DNA from: Fidelibacterota bacterium UBA6531
GTDB taxonomy: Bacteria; Fidelibacterota; Marinisomatia; Marinisomatales; TCS55
DNA: 27,415 nt
Direction: 5' to 3'
NCBI GenBank assembly: GCA_002436185.1
Contig: DJKX01000025.1
Location: 1 to 27,415 of the forward strand
Position numbers and translations under genes: made by a program. Below the pieces are notes generated by a model, which worked only from the letters and a program-made list of their open reading frames with translations, did not search any database and was not told the DNA's origin. Shown one piece after another: positions 15,631 through 23,176 of this stretch. Position 1 is the first letter of the stretch; each line of letters begins with the position of its first letter.

Positions 15631-16726
15631 TATACAATTCTTTCAATATCCCCAGCACATCATCCGTTGTCAGATCTACCACATTATTATCCATACGTCC
15701 TTTGGTAAACGATTCTTCAGCCAATTTAGGTAATTGATCTTCGGGAATTCCCCATTCATCCAGCGTGTAGGGAATGATACCTTGTGGAATCTCTTTTATC
15801 GTTTGTTTTAATTCTTCATAGGTCAATTCATTATTTTTGCATATACGGTCAAGCGGTTCCTTGATCAATTTTCCATTTATATCCAGCAAAGGAATCAAAC
15901 TAATTGAAGATGCAACACCATGGGGAATTCCATAATGGATAGTCAATGGATAACTTATAGAATGAGCCGCAGCCGTCGTTGTATTTGAAAATGCTAAACC
16001 TGCAACGGTAGACGCTTTTAATAAATTATTACGAATGTCTAAATCAGCAGGGGTTTTTTTCAAGGCAATTCCATTTTCAAGAATTGAGCAAATAGCTGAT
16101 ATAGCTAAATTAGTTGAAGTGGGGTTCGCTTTCTTATTCCAAATAGATTCAAAACTATGGCTTAATGCATCCATCATAGTTGTGATTGAAATATCCATAG
16201 GCAGGGATAATGTCAAATTTCCATCTAAAATGGCTATAGTTGGATAGAGATTCGGGTGGGAGATTGAATACTTCTTTTCTTCTTCCATATTCCACACGGT
16301 TCCCCACATGGTTACTTCACTTGCTGTACCGTGAGTTGTGGGCAGAAAAATGGATGGAATCGTTTGAGAAAACTCTCCATCATATTCTAATAGTTCATTT
16401 ATATCCGATTTTTCTAAACATAAGTGTGCCATGACTACTTTTGCCAGATCCATGGCAGAACCACCTCCGATAGCAATAACACCATCAAACATATTTTTCT
16501 GGCAAAACTTTATAGCATTCGTACAATCCTTAAAATTTGGGTTACTGCTCACATCGCTAAAAATAGAATCAGAGTCGAATTTTGAATTAAGATGTAACCG
16601 TTTTCTATTTCCCGGTGTTGTAATAATTATCGGTGAAGAAATTTTTAAATCTCCAATTCTGAAGTTTAATTCGCGTTGCCAATTTTCAGTTTTGAAAATT
16701 CTTACAGGATTAAAATAATTAGACAT
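15623..16726 (-). CDS. Iron-containing alcohol dehydrogenase, probable phosphonoacetaldehyde reductase
   Basis: 367 residues, type III (iron) ADH family. The nucleotide-binding GGGS (87-90) lies in AIGGGSAMDLAK. The four metal ligands are in place: D186 and H190 (DALSH), H255 (AAHSISYP) and H269 (IPHGVA). The His usually found four residues after H255 is Tyr here, giving the SYPLT..YGIPHG form that I associate with PhpC-type phosphonoacetaldehyde reductases. Placed 14 bases after phosphonopyruvate decarboxylase, it most likely reduces phosphonoacetaldehyde to 2-hydroxyethylphosphonate. No aminotransferase for 2-aminoethylphosphonate is present. The C-terminus (last Ser-Val and TGA) is encoded by the end of an inserted element, so the native end may have been replaced. 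Confidence 0.85.
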   Translation of the reverse strand: MSNYFNPVRIFKTENWQRELNFRIGDLKISSPIIITTPGNRKRLHLNSKFDSDSIFSDVSSNPNFKDCTNAIKFCQKNMFDGVIAIGGGSAMDLAKVVMAHLCLEKSDINELLEYDGEFSQTIPSIFLPTTHGTASEVTMWGTVWNMEEEKKYSISHPNLYPTIAILDGNLTLSLPMDISITTMMDALSHSFESIWNKKANPTSTNLAISAICSILENGIALKKTPADLDIRNNLLKASTVAGLAFSNTTTAAAHSISYPLTIHYGIPHGVASSISLIPLLDINGKLIKEPLDRICKNNELTYEELKQTIKEIPQGIIPYTLDEWGIPEDQLPKLAEESFTKGRMDNNVVDLTTDDVLGILKELYSV

Positions 16727-16740
16727 ATCAGATTATAAAA

Positions 16741-17871
16741 TTACTTATTCAGAAATTTCATGAAATTTTCTTTATTATCAACAGGTTTGACTGTAGGCCT
16801 GCCTAAATCTTCTCTTGAACCTGGTTTTATTTTTACTTCTAAAAACGATGGTCCGGAACACGTTATAAAATTTGTAATGTTTGTTTTTAAATCATTTGGT
16901 GTTGCCGCTTTGAATACTTTGCTTGATCCTACAGCTTCAACTATTGCTGACAGATCTAAATTTTTTGCAGCTGTTTCTTGTCCGCCTACAGATTCATGAA
17001 CTTCATTATTCATTAAAATATGTCGAAAATTTTTCGGTTTCATACTTGCAATGGATGTGAGGCTGCCAAGATGCATTAACATAGCTCCATCCCCATCAAT
17101 GCACACCACTTCTCTATGAGGTTTGGCCAAAGCAATACCCAGAGCAATTGAAGAACAATGGCCCATGGATCCTACTGTGAGGAAGTCCTGTTCATGTGTT
17201 TGCCCTCTTTTTTCACGAATTTCAAAAATTTCTCTGGATGTTTTTCCCGTTGTTGAAACAATTATGGAATTATCATCGAGATTTTCCAAAATGATTTCTA
17301 ATGCTTCCTCCCGATTCATTCGCTGATCATCGGGTTGTACAATTTCATTTTTGTATTTTTCAAATGTACCTTTTTTGATCAGGAGAACAACCGGCTTGTT
17401 TTCGTTTCTGGCAATTTCGATAACGTTTGAGATCTTATTAGAAAACTGATCATCATCTTTTGATATAATTTCATAAGGAAGACCCAGCGCCTCCAGTAGT
17501 TCTATCTGCACTCTACCTTGGGTTACATGCTGAGGTTCATCCTTAACTCCCGGTTCACCTCGCCAGCCGATCATTACCAGTAATGGAATAGAATACACAT
17601 CCGGATCGCATAATGATAAGAGTGGATTTACAGCATTACCCAAACCGGAATTTTGCATATAAACCAAAGGTATTGATTCTTGAGCTAAATAATAACCAGA
17701 AGCCAAAGCAACGGCATTGCCTTCATTAGCAGCAATAATATGTTTGTCATTTGAAATTCGATCATCGATGCATAAACAAAATTCTTTCAGAAGAGAATCC
17801 GGCACTCCTGTGAAAAATTCTACACCGTGACTAGCTAACTGATCGTAGAAATCAGTCGGTTTTATGGCCAT
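16741..17871 (-). CDS. ppd: Phosphonopyruvate decarboxylase
   Basis: 376 residues. This ThDP enzyme decarboxylates phosphonopyruvate to phosphonoacetaldehyde and so makes the unfavourable PEP mutase step irreversible. The catalytic Glu is E50 in AANEGNAVALA. The ThDP/Mg motif runs from GDG (260-262, CIDGDGAMLMHLG) to NN (288-289). The N-terminus DFYDQLASHGVEFFTGVPDSLLK and the one-chain length of about 375 residues are typical of Ppd and related sulfopyruvate decarboxylases. Context settles the substrate. The ATG at 17871 overlaps the stop of the PEP mutase gene by one base (TGATG). A TTG one codon earlier is not needed. Confidence 0.95.
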   Translation of the reverse strand: MAIKPTDFYDQLASHGVEFFTGVPDSLLKEFCLCIDDRISNDKHIIAANEGNAVALASGYYLAQESIPLVYMQNSGLGNAVNPLLSLCDPDVYSIPLLVMIGWRGEPGVKDEPQHVTQGRVQIELLEALGLPYEIISKDDDQFSNKISNVIEIARNENKPVVLLIKKGTFEKYKNEIVQPDDQRMNREEALEIILENLDDNSIIVSTTGKTSREIFEIREKRGQTHEQDFLTVGSMGHCSSIALGIALAKPHREVVCIDGDGAMLMHLGSLTSIASMKPKNFRHILMNNEVHESVGGQETAAKNLDLSAIVEAVGSSKVFKAATPNDLKTNITNFITCSGPSFLEVKIKPGSREDLGRPTVKPVDNKENFMKFLNK

Positions 17872-19190
17872 CAATTGACCTCGGGAATAAGTGTAATAAT
17901 ATCTTTAATTGACATACAGTATTCATCTGAAGCTTCTTTAGATCGTGAATTTTCCAAAATTGATTGGGCTGCATCGATCATAGAAGGGTATGCTGACCGC
18001 AGTAAATGATTCGCATAAATAATTACATTAACGCCTAGATCCTGTAAGTCTGATTCAGTCATGTGAGCATAGGTTGAAGGCACGACAATAAGAGGTACTT
18101 TCATTTTAAACTTTTGAAATTTTTCGCAGAATTCTATTATTTCCTTTCCGTCTTTTTCCTTACTGTGAATCATAATTCCATCTGCTCCGGCGGCAATATA
18201 AGCTTCTGCTCTTTTGAGGGCGTCGGCCATGCCCTTTTGCAAAATCAGGCTTTCCACCCGAGCGATGATCATAAAGTCTGTAGTGACTTGGGATTGTTTA
18301 CCTTCATGAATCTTCTGGGAAAAATGCTCGATTGAATCCTGCTGCTGAGGAACGGTTGTGCCAAAAAGTGAATTGCGCTTATCGCCGACTTTATCTTCAA
18401 TAATTATAGCCGAAACACCTAATCTTTCCAACGTTTTTACCCTGAATTTGAAATGATCAATCCGACCACCGGTATCACCATCTACAATCATTGGTTTTGT
18501 GGTGACTTCCAATATTTCTTCAATCGTGGAAAAACGGGACGAAAAATCAACCAATTCTGTATCGGGCTTCCCTTTGGCGGTTGAATCGGTGAGGCTACTT
18601 TCCCAGATACCGTCAAATTCCATTTTTTTGCCATCTTTTTCAATGCTTGTTTTTTCCACGATCAAGCCCGTTAATCCATTATGGGCTTCTAAAATACGTA
18701 CAATAGGTTTGACATCAATCAGCCGCCGTAAGGTTTTCATTCGTTTCCCAGGAGTAATGCCCTGGGCTTTGACAGCAGTGATTAAATCTGTAGATGAAAT
18801 TCCTTCAGTATATTTTGGTTCTACAAGTTCTCCACCCCATTCAGCCAAAGTATCTATCACACGCTGCCTGACTTCTCTCTGAACACCTGTTTTCCAGTCG
18901 TCGCCATGGACAACATAATCAGGTTTTATTTCTTTTAAATTGGGAACATAGTCTAAGGTAGTCTGGGGGACGACTTTTTCTACACCTTTAAGATTTTCAA
19001 CAATCAGTTTACGTTCATCAAAGGCAATTAATGGTAAGCGCTTATAACTGGCTATCGCTTCATCCGTAAGCAATCCAATGATCACTTTACCCAGTTTGCA
19101 GCCTTCAGCAATAATGTTTAAGTGACCTTGGTGAATCAGATCAGCTGACATTCCAATATATACTTTTTTTGAGTTTTTTTTATCTGCCAT
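17871..19190 (-). CDS. pepM: Fusion of a cytidylyltransferase-like domain and phosphoenolpyruvate mutase
   Basis: 439 residues in two parts. Residues about 8-140 form a nucleotidyltransferase of the TagD/glycerol-3-phosphate cytidylyltransferase type, with HQGH at 20-23, DER at 58-60 and the closing TEGISSTDLI at 128-137. Residues about 150-435 are PEP mutase, which rearranges PEP to phosphonopyruvate. It contains the diagnostic EDK-x5-NS motif (E265-D266-K267 to N273-S274), DGDTGG (237-242) and WESSLTDS (196-203). That motif distinguishes the mutase from isocitrate lyase relatives. The fused first domain likely uses CTP to activate a phosphonate (for example to CMP-hydroxyethylphosphonate) for transfer by the neighbouring LicD or TagB/F-like proteins. 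The gene sits 23 bases after LicD and overlaps ppd. Confidence 0.95.
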   Translation of the reverse strand: MADKKNSKKVYIGMSADLIHQGHLNIIAEGCKLGKVIIGLLTDEAIASYKRLPLIAFDERKLIVENLKGVEKVVPQTTLDYVPNLKEIKPDYVVHGDDWKTGVQREVRQRVIDTLAEWGGELVEPKYTEGISSTDLITAVKAQGITPGKRMKTLRRLIDVKPIVRILEAHNGLTGLIVEKTSIEKDGKKMEFDGIWESSLTDSTAKGKPDTELVDFSSRFSTIEEILEVTTKPMIVDGDTGGRIDHFKFRVKTLERLGVSAIIIEDKVGDKRNSLFGTTVPQQQDSIEHFSQKIHEGKQSQVTTDFMIIARVESLILQKGMADALKRAEAYIAAGADGIMIHSKEKDGKEIIEFCEKFQKFKMKVPLIVVPSTYAHMTESDLQDLGVNVIIYANHLLRSAYPSMIDAAQSILENSRSKEASDEYCMSIKDIITLIPEVN

Positions 19191-19213
19191 AATTAAATCT
19201 GTTTGGTTTATTA

Positions 19214-20407
19214 TTAAAATCCTTTTTCTGCAATTGAGCCATCATGTAGTCCAGCGTTATAATTTCGCTCCGGAACTTGCCAATTTCCATAACGCAGAGA
19301 AAGATATTCTTCTGCATAATTAGGTATATTAATTGTACGTCCCTCCCACTCTATTGTACTTAATGAGTCGTAAAATTTTCTATCCACATGTTTTAATGCA
19401 TTACTGTCCACCCAGCGATATTTATCTTGCACAGGATAAACACAAAATAGATCTACATGAAAATTAATTTGTCTTATTTTTTCCCAAGGTGTTTTCACTT
19501 TTATTACACGCATATCGCCCGGAATCCATGGAGAATTGATACGCCTCCGTTTAATGAGGTATTTGGGTAGAAAATCCAAGCGCAGTTTCATGATATCATC
19601 AGCAGAATCCGCAGGAATCCCAAGATCAGCATCATAGTCCCAGGGAATTAAATCACCATCCCGCAGGATGCCCAACAGTGTCCCTGCCTCCAACCAGTAT
19701 TTATACTTTTTTTCATTTAAAATATCGATTGTCTTCAGCAGCATGCTCTTCATACGTCTGTGATAATTCCCCTTTTGGAGTTGAATTTTATCCAGGGGTG
19801 AAGCATTGAGCACTTTTTTAAAAGGTATATGTTTTAAGGTAGAATTATTTACAATAGTGCTATCATCTATACTGGCTATCCAATTTAAATTTTGATTATT
19901 CCAATCCTCGCCAAATCGTATACTCAAATATTCTTCAGTATTTTGAGGAACTGGAAAAGAAAGATTACCCAAATTAATTTCATCCAATTTGTCGTAATAC
20001 TTACTATCAATTACTTTGCAGCTGCGTTTATCAACCCATCGGTATTGATTATCCATTTTATATTTAGGAGTTATAAAAATTTTAAACGCTTTTTGTTTAT
20101 GTTTCCAGCGGCTCAATGCAGCAAGGCGACAAAATTCATTTTTTATCCAATCACGCCCGGATCGATCAGGGATTAGTTGAAAACGATAAGCTAATCCTAA
20201 GTTGGATTCTAAAGTTAATAATTTTGAAAAGTGCTCACCCGGAATGCTTAATCGTACATTTCTGTCTTGAGGAAATGTAAAATTCAATTTTTTCCCCATA
20301 ACCGCCAATAATGTTTTGGTGTCCAACCAGAAAGGAATGTCATTATTTTTTAATAATTTTACTGTAGACTCAAAAAGATTCGTTTTTAATTGGCGGGTTA
20401 TATCCAT
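19214..20407 (-). CDS. Tandem-duplicated LicD-family phosphotransferase with an inactive first copy
   Basis: 397 residues made of two related halves. The C-terminal half (about 215-397) is a LicD domain with the nucleotidyltransferase-fold motif YWLEAGTLLGILRDG and the acidic DYDADLG (257-263), then FHVDLF (316-321). The N-terminal half (about 5-190) repeats the same plan (WLDTKTLLAVMGKK, then QDRNVRLSIP), but the Asp residues are lost and the FHVDLF Asp is absent. Both halves end in RWVD (123-126; 331-334) and EEYLS(I/L)R(F/Y)G (158-165; 366-373). LicD proteins move phosphocholine-like groups from CDP-alcohols to glycans. Next to PEP mutase, a CMP-phosphonate donor is likely. The first half may bind the acceptor or stabilise the fold. 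Confidence 0.85.
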   Translation of the reverse strand: MDITRQLKTNLFESTVKLLKNNDIPFWLDTKTLLAVMGKKLNFTFPQDRNVRLSIPGEHFSKLLTLESNLGLAYRFQLIPDRSGRDWIKNEFCRLAALSRWKHKQKAFKIFITPKYKMDNQYRWVDKRSCKVIDSKYYDKLDEINLGNLSFPVPQNTEEYLSIRFGEDWNNQNLNWIASIDDSTIVNNSTLKHIPFKKVLNASPLDKIQLQKGNYHRRMKSMLLKTIDILNEKKYKYWLEAGTLLGILRDGDLIPWDYDADLGIPADSADDIMKLRLDFLPKYLIKRRRINSPWIPGDMRVIKVKTPWEKIRQINFHVDLFCVYPVQDKYRWVDSNALKHVDRKFYDSLSTIEWEGRTINIPNYAEEYLSLRYGNWQVPERNYNAGLHDGSIAEKGF

Positions 20408-20433
20408 TTATAAACTACAATTAAATCTCAAAT

Positions 20434-22263
20434 TTACTTGAACTGAATATTATATAAATTGCTGTAATATTCTTCTTTTTCCATGAGTTCATTGTGTGTT
20501 CCCATTTCTTTAATCTCACCTTTATCCAAAACAATAATTTTATCAGCATTGGTCACTGTTGACAATCGGTGGGCAATAACCAGTACTGTTCTATCAGCCA
20601 TGAGTGTTTCCAAGGCTTGTTGCACCAATCTCTCTGATTCTGTATCCAAAGCGGATGTCGCTTCATCAAGGATTAGGATCGGCGGGTTTTTCATAATTGC
20701 ACGAGCAATGGCCAAACGCTGACGCTGCCCGCCGGAAAGTTTAACGCCTTTTTCGCCAATCACTGTATCGATTCCTTCCGGAAGTTCATTGATAAACTCC
20801 AATGCATTGGCAGCCTTGGATGCATCTAAAACCTGCTCATCATTTATGATTTTTTGGCCGTAAGCGATATTTGCCCTGATTGAATCATTAAATAAAATCG
20901 TCTCCTGCGTTACGATTCCCATCATGCTCCGCAGAGAGTTTAAAGTAATATTTTGAATGTTTTGTTCGTCAATTGTAATGGAGCCTTGATTTACATCATA
21001 AAAACGGGGAATCAAGTCCGCCAAGGTTGATTTTCCTGCACCGCTGGAGCCTACCAGTGCCACCACTGATCCTTTTTCAATTTCAAATGAAATATCTTGC
21101 AAGACTGTATCATCAGATTCATATCTAAAACTCACATTTTTAAAACTGATCTTTTCTTCAAAAGTATCAATTGTTACAGCATCCTGTTTATTTACAATGG
21201 TTGGAGCTGTATCTAAAATTGCAAAAATTCGTTCTGCGGATGCGGCGCCTGCCTGCAGTTCTACATTGACTTTACTCAATTTTCTTAAAGGATCCATCAT
21301 GGCAAAAAGTAGAAGAATAAACCGCAGGAAATCTTCGGGAGTTAAACCCTTGCCACTCAAGACTTCAATTCCACCGATCCAGAGTAATAAGACTCCCATC
21401 ATTACTCCAAGTGTTTCTGTGATGGGTGATGCCAATAAACGGAGTTTCGCCCTGCGGAGAATCAATTGAAAATATTGACGCGTTTCCTTGAAAAATCGCT
21501 GGACTTCATACTCTTCCATTGCAAACGCTTTGACCACGCGAATAGAAGATAATGTTTCCGTAATAATATTGGTAATACCGGCAATCATGGCAGCCGTGCG
21601 TTTGGATTTTCGGCGAATACTTCTCCCGATTACTAGTATCGTAAAACCTGCAATAGGAAGTATTATCAAAGATAGTAAAGCCAATTTCCAGCTGATAATA
21701 AATAAAAGAAATATAAACGCCAGTAGATTGATGGGTTCAACAATTATTTGATGAAAACTGGTGCCCAAAGCACGACGTAAATTTGATACATCATTGATCA
21801 TAATCGACGTTAATTCTCCAGATTTATTCTGATTGAAATACGATAGCGACAATGAATTGAAGTGTTCGTAAAGACGATTACGCATTTCTGTGATTAAATG
21901 GTACTGAACTACCGTCATGGAAATATTTTTCAGGTATAAAAATACATTTTTCGTCAGGAATACAACCATAATGGTCAGACACAATACTTTCAATGTCTCC
22001 TGAGGTGTGTCTCGAAGAATTAATCCATTCGTCCAAAATTTTAATTTTTCATTCAGAGTTAGTGTACCCTGCTCTACCATCTGTGAGTGATCAGCTAATA
22101 ACTGTTGGAAATCTATCAATATATTATTGATCAAGGATGCTGTTAACCAAATCGAGGCACTGTTTAATGCCACATACACCAAGGCTGCCAATGTTGAAAG
22201 AAGCAAAAACGGCCAATGTTTAATGACCAGTTTGAACATGCGCTTATAGAGGGATTCTTGCAT
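20434..22263 (-). CDS. ABC exporter, fused membrane and ATPase domains (MsbA-like)
   Basis: 609 residues, a half-transporter. Six membrane helices lie within about 17-330. The ATPase domain has Walker A GSSGAGKS (405-412), a Q-loop near VTQET (451-455), signature LSGGQ (509-513), Walker B ILILDEA with D533 and E534, and the switch His H565 in IAHRLST. Length and layout match the lipid-linked exporters MsbA and PglK. It is the first gene of the phosphonate cluster, 26 bases before LicD, with a 65-base gap upstream that may hold the cluster promoter (no convincing hexamers seen). It plausibly flips a lipid-linked phosphonate-bearing saccharide or exports the product. A general lipid A role cannot be excluded. 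Confidence 0.93.
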   Translation of the reverse strand: MQESLYKRMFKLVIKHWPFLLLSTLAALVYVALNSASIWLTASLINNILIDFQQLLADHSQMVEQGTLTLNEKLKFWTNGLILRDTPQETLKVLCLTIMVVFLTKNVFLYLKNISMTVVQYHLITEMRNRLYEHFNSLSLSYFNQNKSGELTSIMINDVSNLRRALGTSFHQIIVEPINLLAFIFLLFIISWKLALLSLIILPIAGFTILVIGRSIRRKSKRTAAMIAGITNIITETLSSIRVVKAFAMEEYEVQRFFKETRQYFQLILRRAKLRLLASPITETLGVMMGVLLLWIGGIEVLSGKGLTPEDFLRFILLLFAMMDPLRKLSKVNVELQAGAASAERIFAILDTAPTIVNKQDAVTIDTFEEKISFKNVSFRYESDDTVLQDISFEIEKGSVVALVGSSGAGKSTLADLIPRFYDVNQGSITIDEQNIQNITLNSLRSMMGIVTQETILFNDSIRANIAYGQKIINDEQVLDASKAANALEFINELPEGIDTVIGEKGVKLSGGQRQRLAIARAIMKNPPILILDEATSALDTESERLVQQALETLMADRTVLVIAHRLSTVTNADKIIVLDKGEIKEMGTHNELMEKEEYYSNLYNIQFK

Positions 22264-22328
22264 AAATTTTATTTGTTGGGCGGTTTGGTTGTTGAGAATT
22301 TACACTTCTTTATAAAAACAGGTAAAAG

Positions 22329-22757
22329 TTATACTATTTCTTTATTGTAAACCATTTTCTTGTGAGGAATTTCAGCTTCGTAAAATATATCACCAATTTC
22401 CTCAAAATTAAACTTACGATAAAATGGAATTACATATTTCTGTGCGTTCAAATATAGCAAATTTTCTTCCCTCAATTCGTCTACAGCAAATTCAACTAGT
22501 GCTCTGCCTACGCCATGACTTCTATAAGGTTCCAAAACTGCAAATCGTTCTAATTTTACTCCATCATCTGTATATCGCCATCTGGCTGTTCCCACTGCTT
22601 TACTATTTTCCAAAGCAAGAATATGTGTAGCTATTTTTTCATATTCATCAATCTCTTCTTCAATAGAAACATTTTGTTCTTCAATAAACACTTCTTTACG
22701 TATGGAGAGAGCAGAGTTGTATTCATTTTCAGTTTCGATGTATTTAACGTTTATCAT
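22329..22757 (-). CDS. GNAT-family N-acetyltransferase
   Basis: 142 residues. It begins with the subgroup pattern SIRKEVFIEEQNVSIEEEIDEYE (around 19-41, abbreviated here only as to its core residues RKEVF, EEQNV and DEY). It has the acetyl-CoA loop in RFAVLEPYRSHGVGRALVEFA, with R/Q-x-x-G-x-G/A represented by RSHGVG, and ends with FYRKFNF as in YjcF/ElaA-like proteins. It would acetylate an amine of unknown identity. It is divergent from the GroES-like gene with 38 bases between the starts, and 65 bases upstream of the ABC exporter on the same strand. Whether it belongs to the phosphonate cluster is open; N-acetylation would matter more for an amino-phosphonate. Confidence 0.88.
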   Translation of the reverse strand: MINVKYIETENEYNSALSIRKEVFIEEQNVSIEEEIDEYEKIATHILALENSKAVGTARWRYTDDGVKLERFAVLEPYRSHGVGRALVEFAVDELREENLLYLNAQKYVIPFYRKFNFEEIGDIFYEAEIPHKKMVYNKEIV

Positions 22758-22782
22758 ATTTACTCTGTATGAGGCAAATTTC

Positions 22783-22792
22783 GTAATATTAC
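22783..22792. promoter_or_regulatory. Perfect palindrome between the divergent GNAT and GroES-like genes
   Basis: GTAATATTAC is its own reverse complement. It lies 3 bases before the GroES-like ATG and 25 bases before the GNAT ATG. No Shine-Dalgarno precedes the GroES-like start. A 10-base AT-rich palindrome can occur by chance, so an operator role is only a possibility. Confidence 0.2.
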
Positions 22793-22795
22793 CCT

Positions 22796-23176
22796 ATGCG
22801 GCATAAGAAAAAACAGATAATTGTTGTAGGTGACAGAGTATTGATCCAGCCCGACAAAGGAGAAAGTAAATCTGCTGCCGGGCTTTATCTTCCTCCAAGC
22901 GTATTGGAAAAGCAGGAAATCCGTGGTGGTATCATTGTGGAAGTCGGTCCGGGCATTCCCGTTGGGAATCCCGATGAGGTGACTGATGAACCTTGGAAAA
23001 CAGAAACACATGGTGGTATCAAATATATTCCCACTCAAGCAGAATTGGGTGATTATGCATTATTCCTGAATAAAGCTGCCATTGAAATCAATGTAGAAAA
23101 GGATAATTATTTGATCGTTCCTCAGTCTGCCATTCTCGTTTTAATTCGTGACGACCTGAATAGTCTTACAGAGTAA
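22796..23176 (+). CDS. Divergent GroES-like co-chaperonin
   Basis: 126 residues, longer than the usual 95-100 of GroES. The Cpn10 pattern is clear at both ends. IVVGDRVLIQPDKGES is the first strand pair. SAAGLYLPPS is the mobile loop with a hydrophobic LYL in place of IVL. Later come IIVEVGPGIP, then GDYALFLNKAAIEIN and YLIVPQSAILVLI. An insertion (about 57-80; NPDEVTDEPWKTETHGGIK) replaces the normal roof loop region. Such long GroES relatives occur in Bacteroidetes-like genomes alongside a normal GroES. No groEL is nearby, so it may be a second co-chaperonin or have another role. Its end overlaps the end of the converging barrel gene by 11 bases. Confidence 0.85.
   Translation: MRHKKKQIIVVGDRVLIQPDKGESKSAAGLYLPPSVLEKQEIRGGIIVEVGPGIPVGNPDEVTDEPWKTETHGGIKYIPTQAELGDYALFLNKAAIEINVEKDNYLIVPQSAILVLIRDDLNSLTE

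Noticed and set aside
18499..18882. 127-codon plus-strand frame opposite PEP mutase
   Set aside because: The minus-strand frame carries the catalytic and nucleotidyltransferase motifs; the opposite frame is a codon-bias shadow.
22760..23038. 92-codon frame antisense to the GroES-like gene
   Set aside because: Fully covered by the GroES-like coding sequence, which has clear family motifs; the antisense protein shows none.
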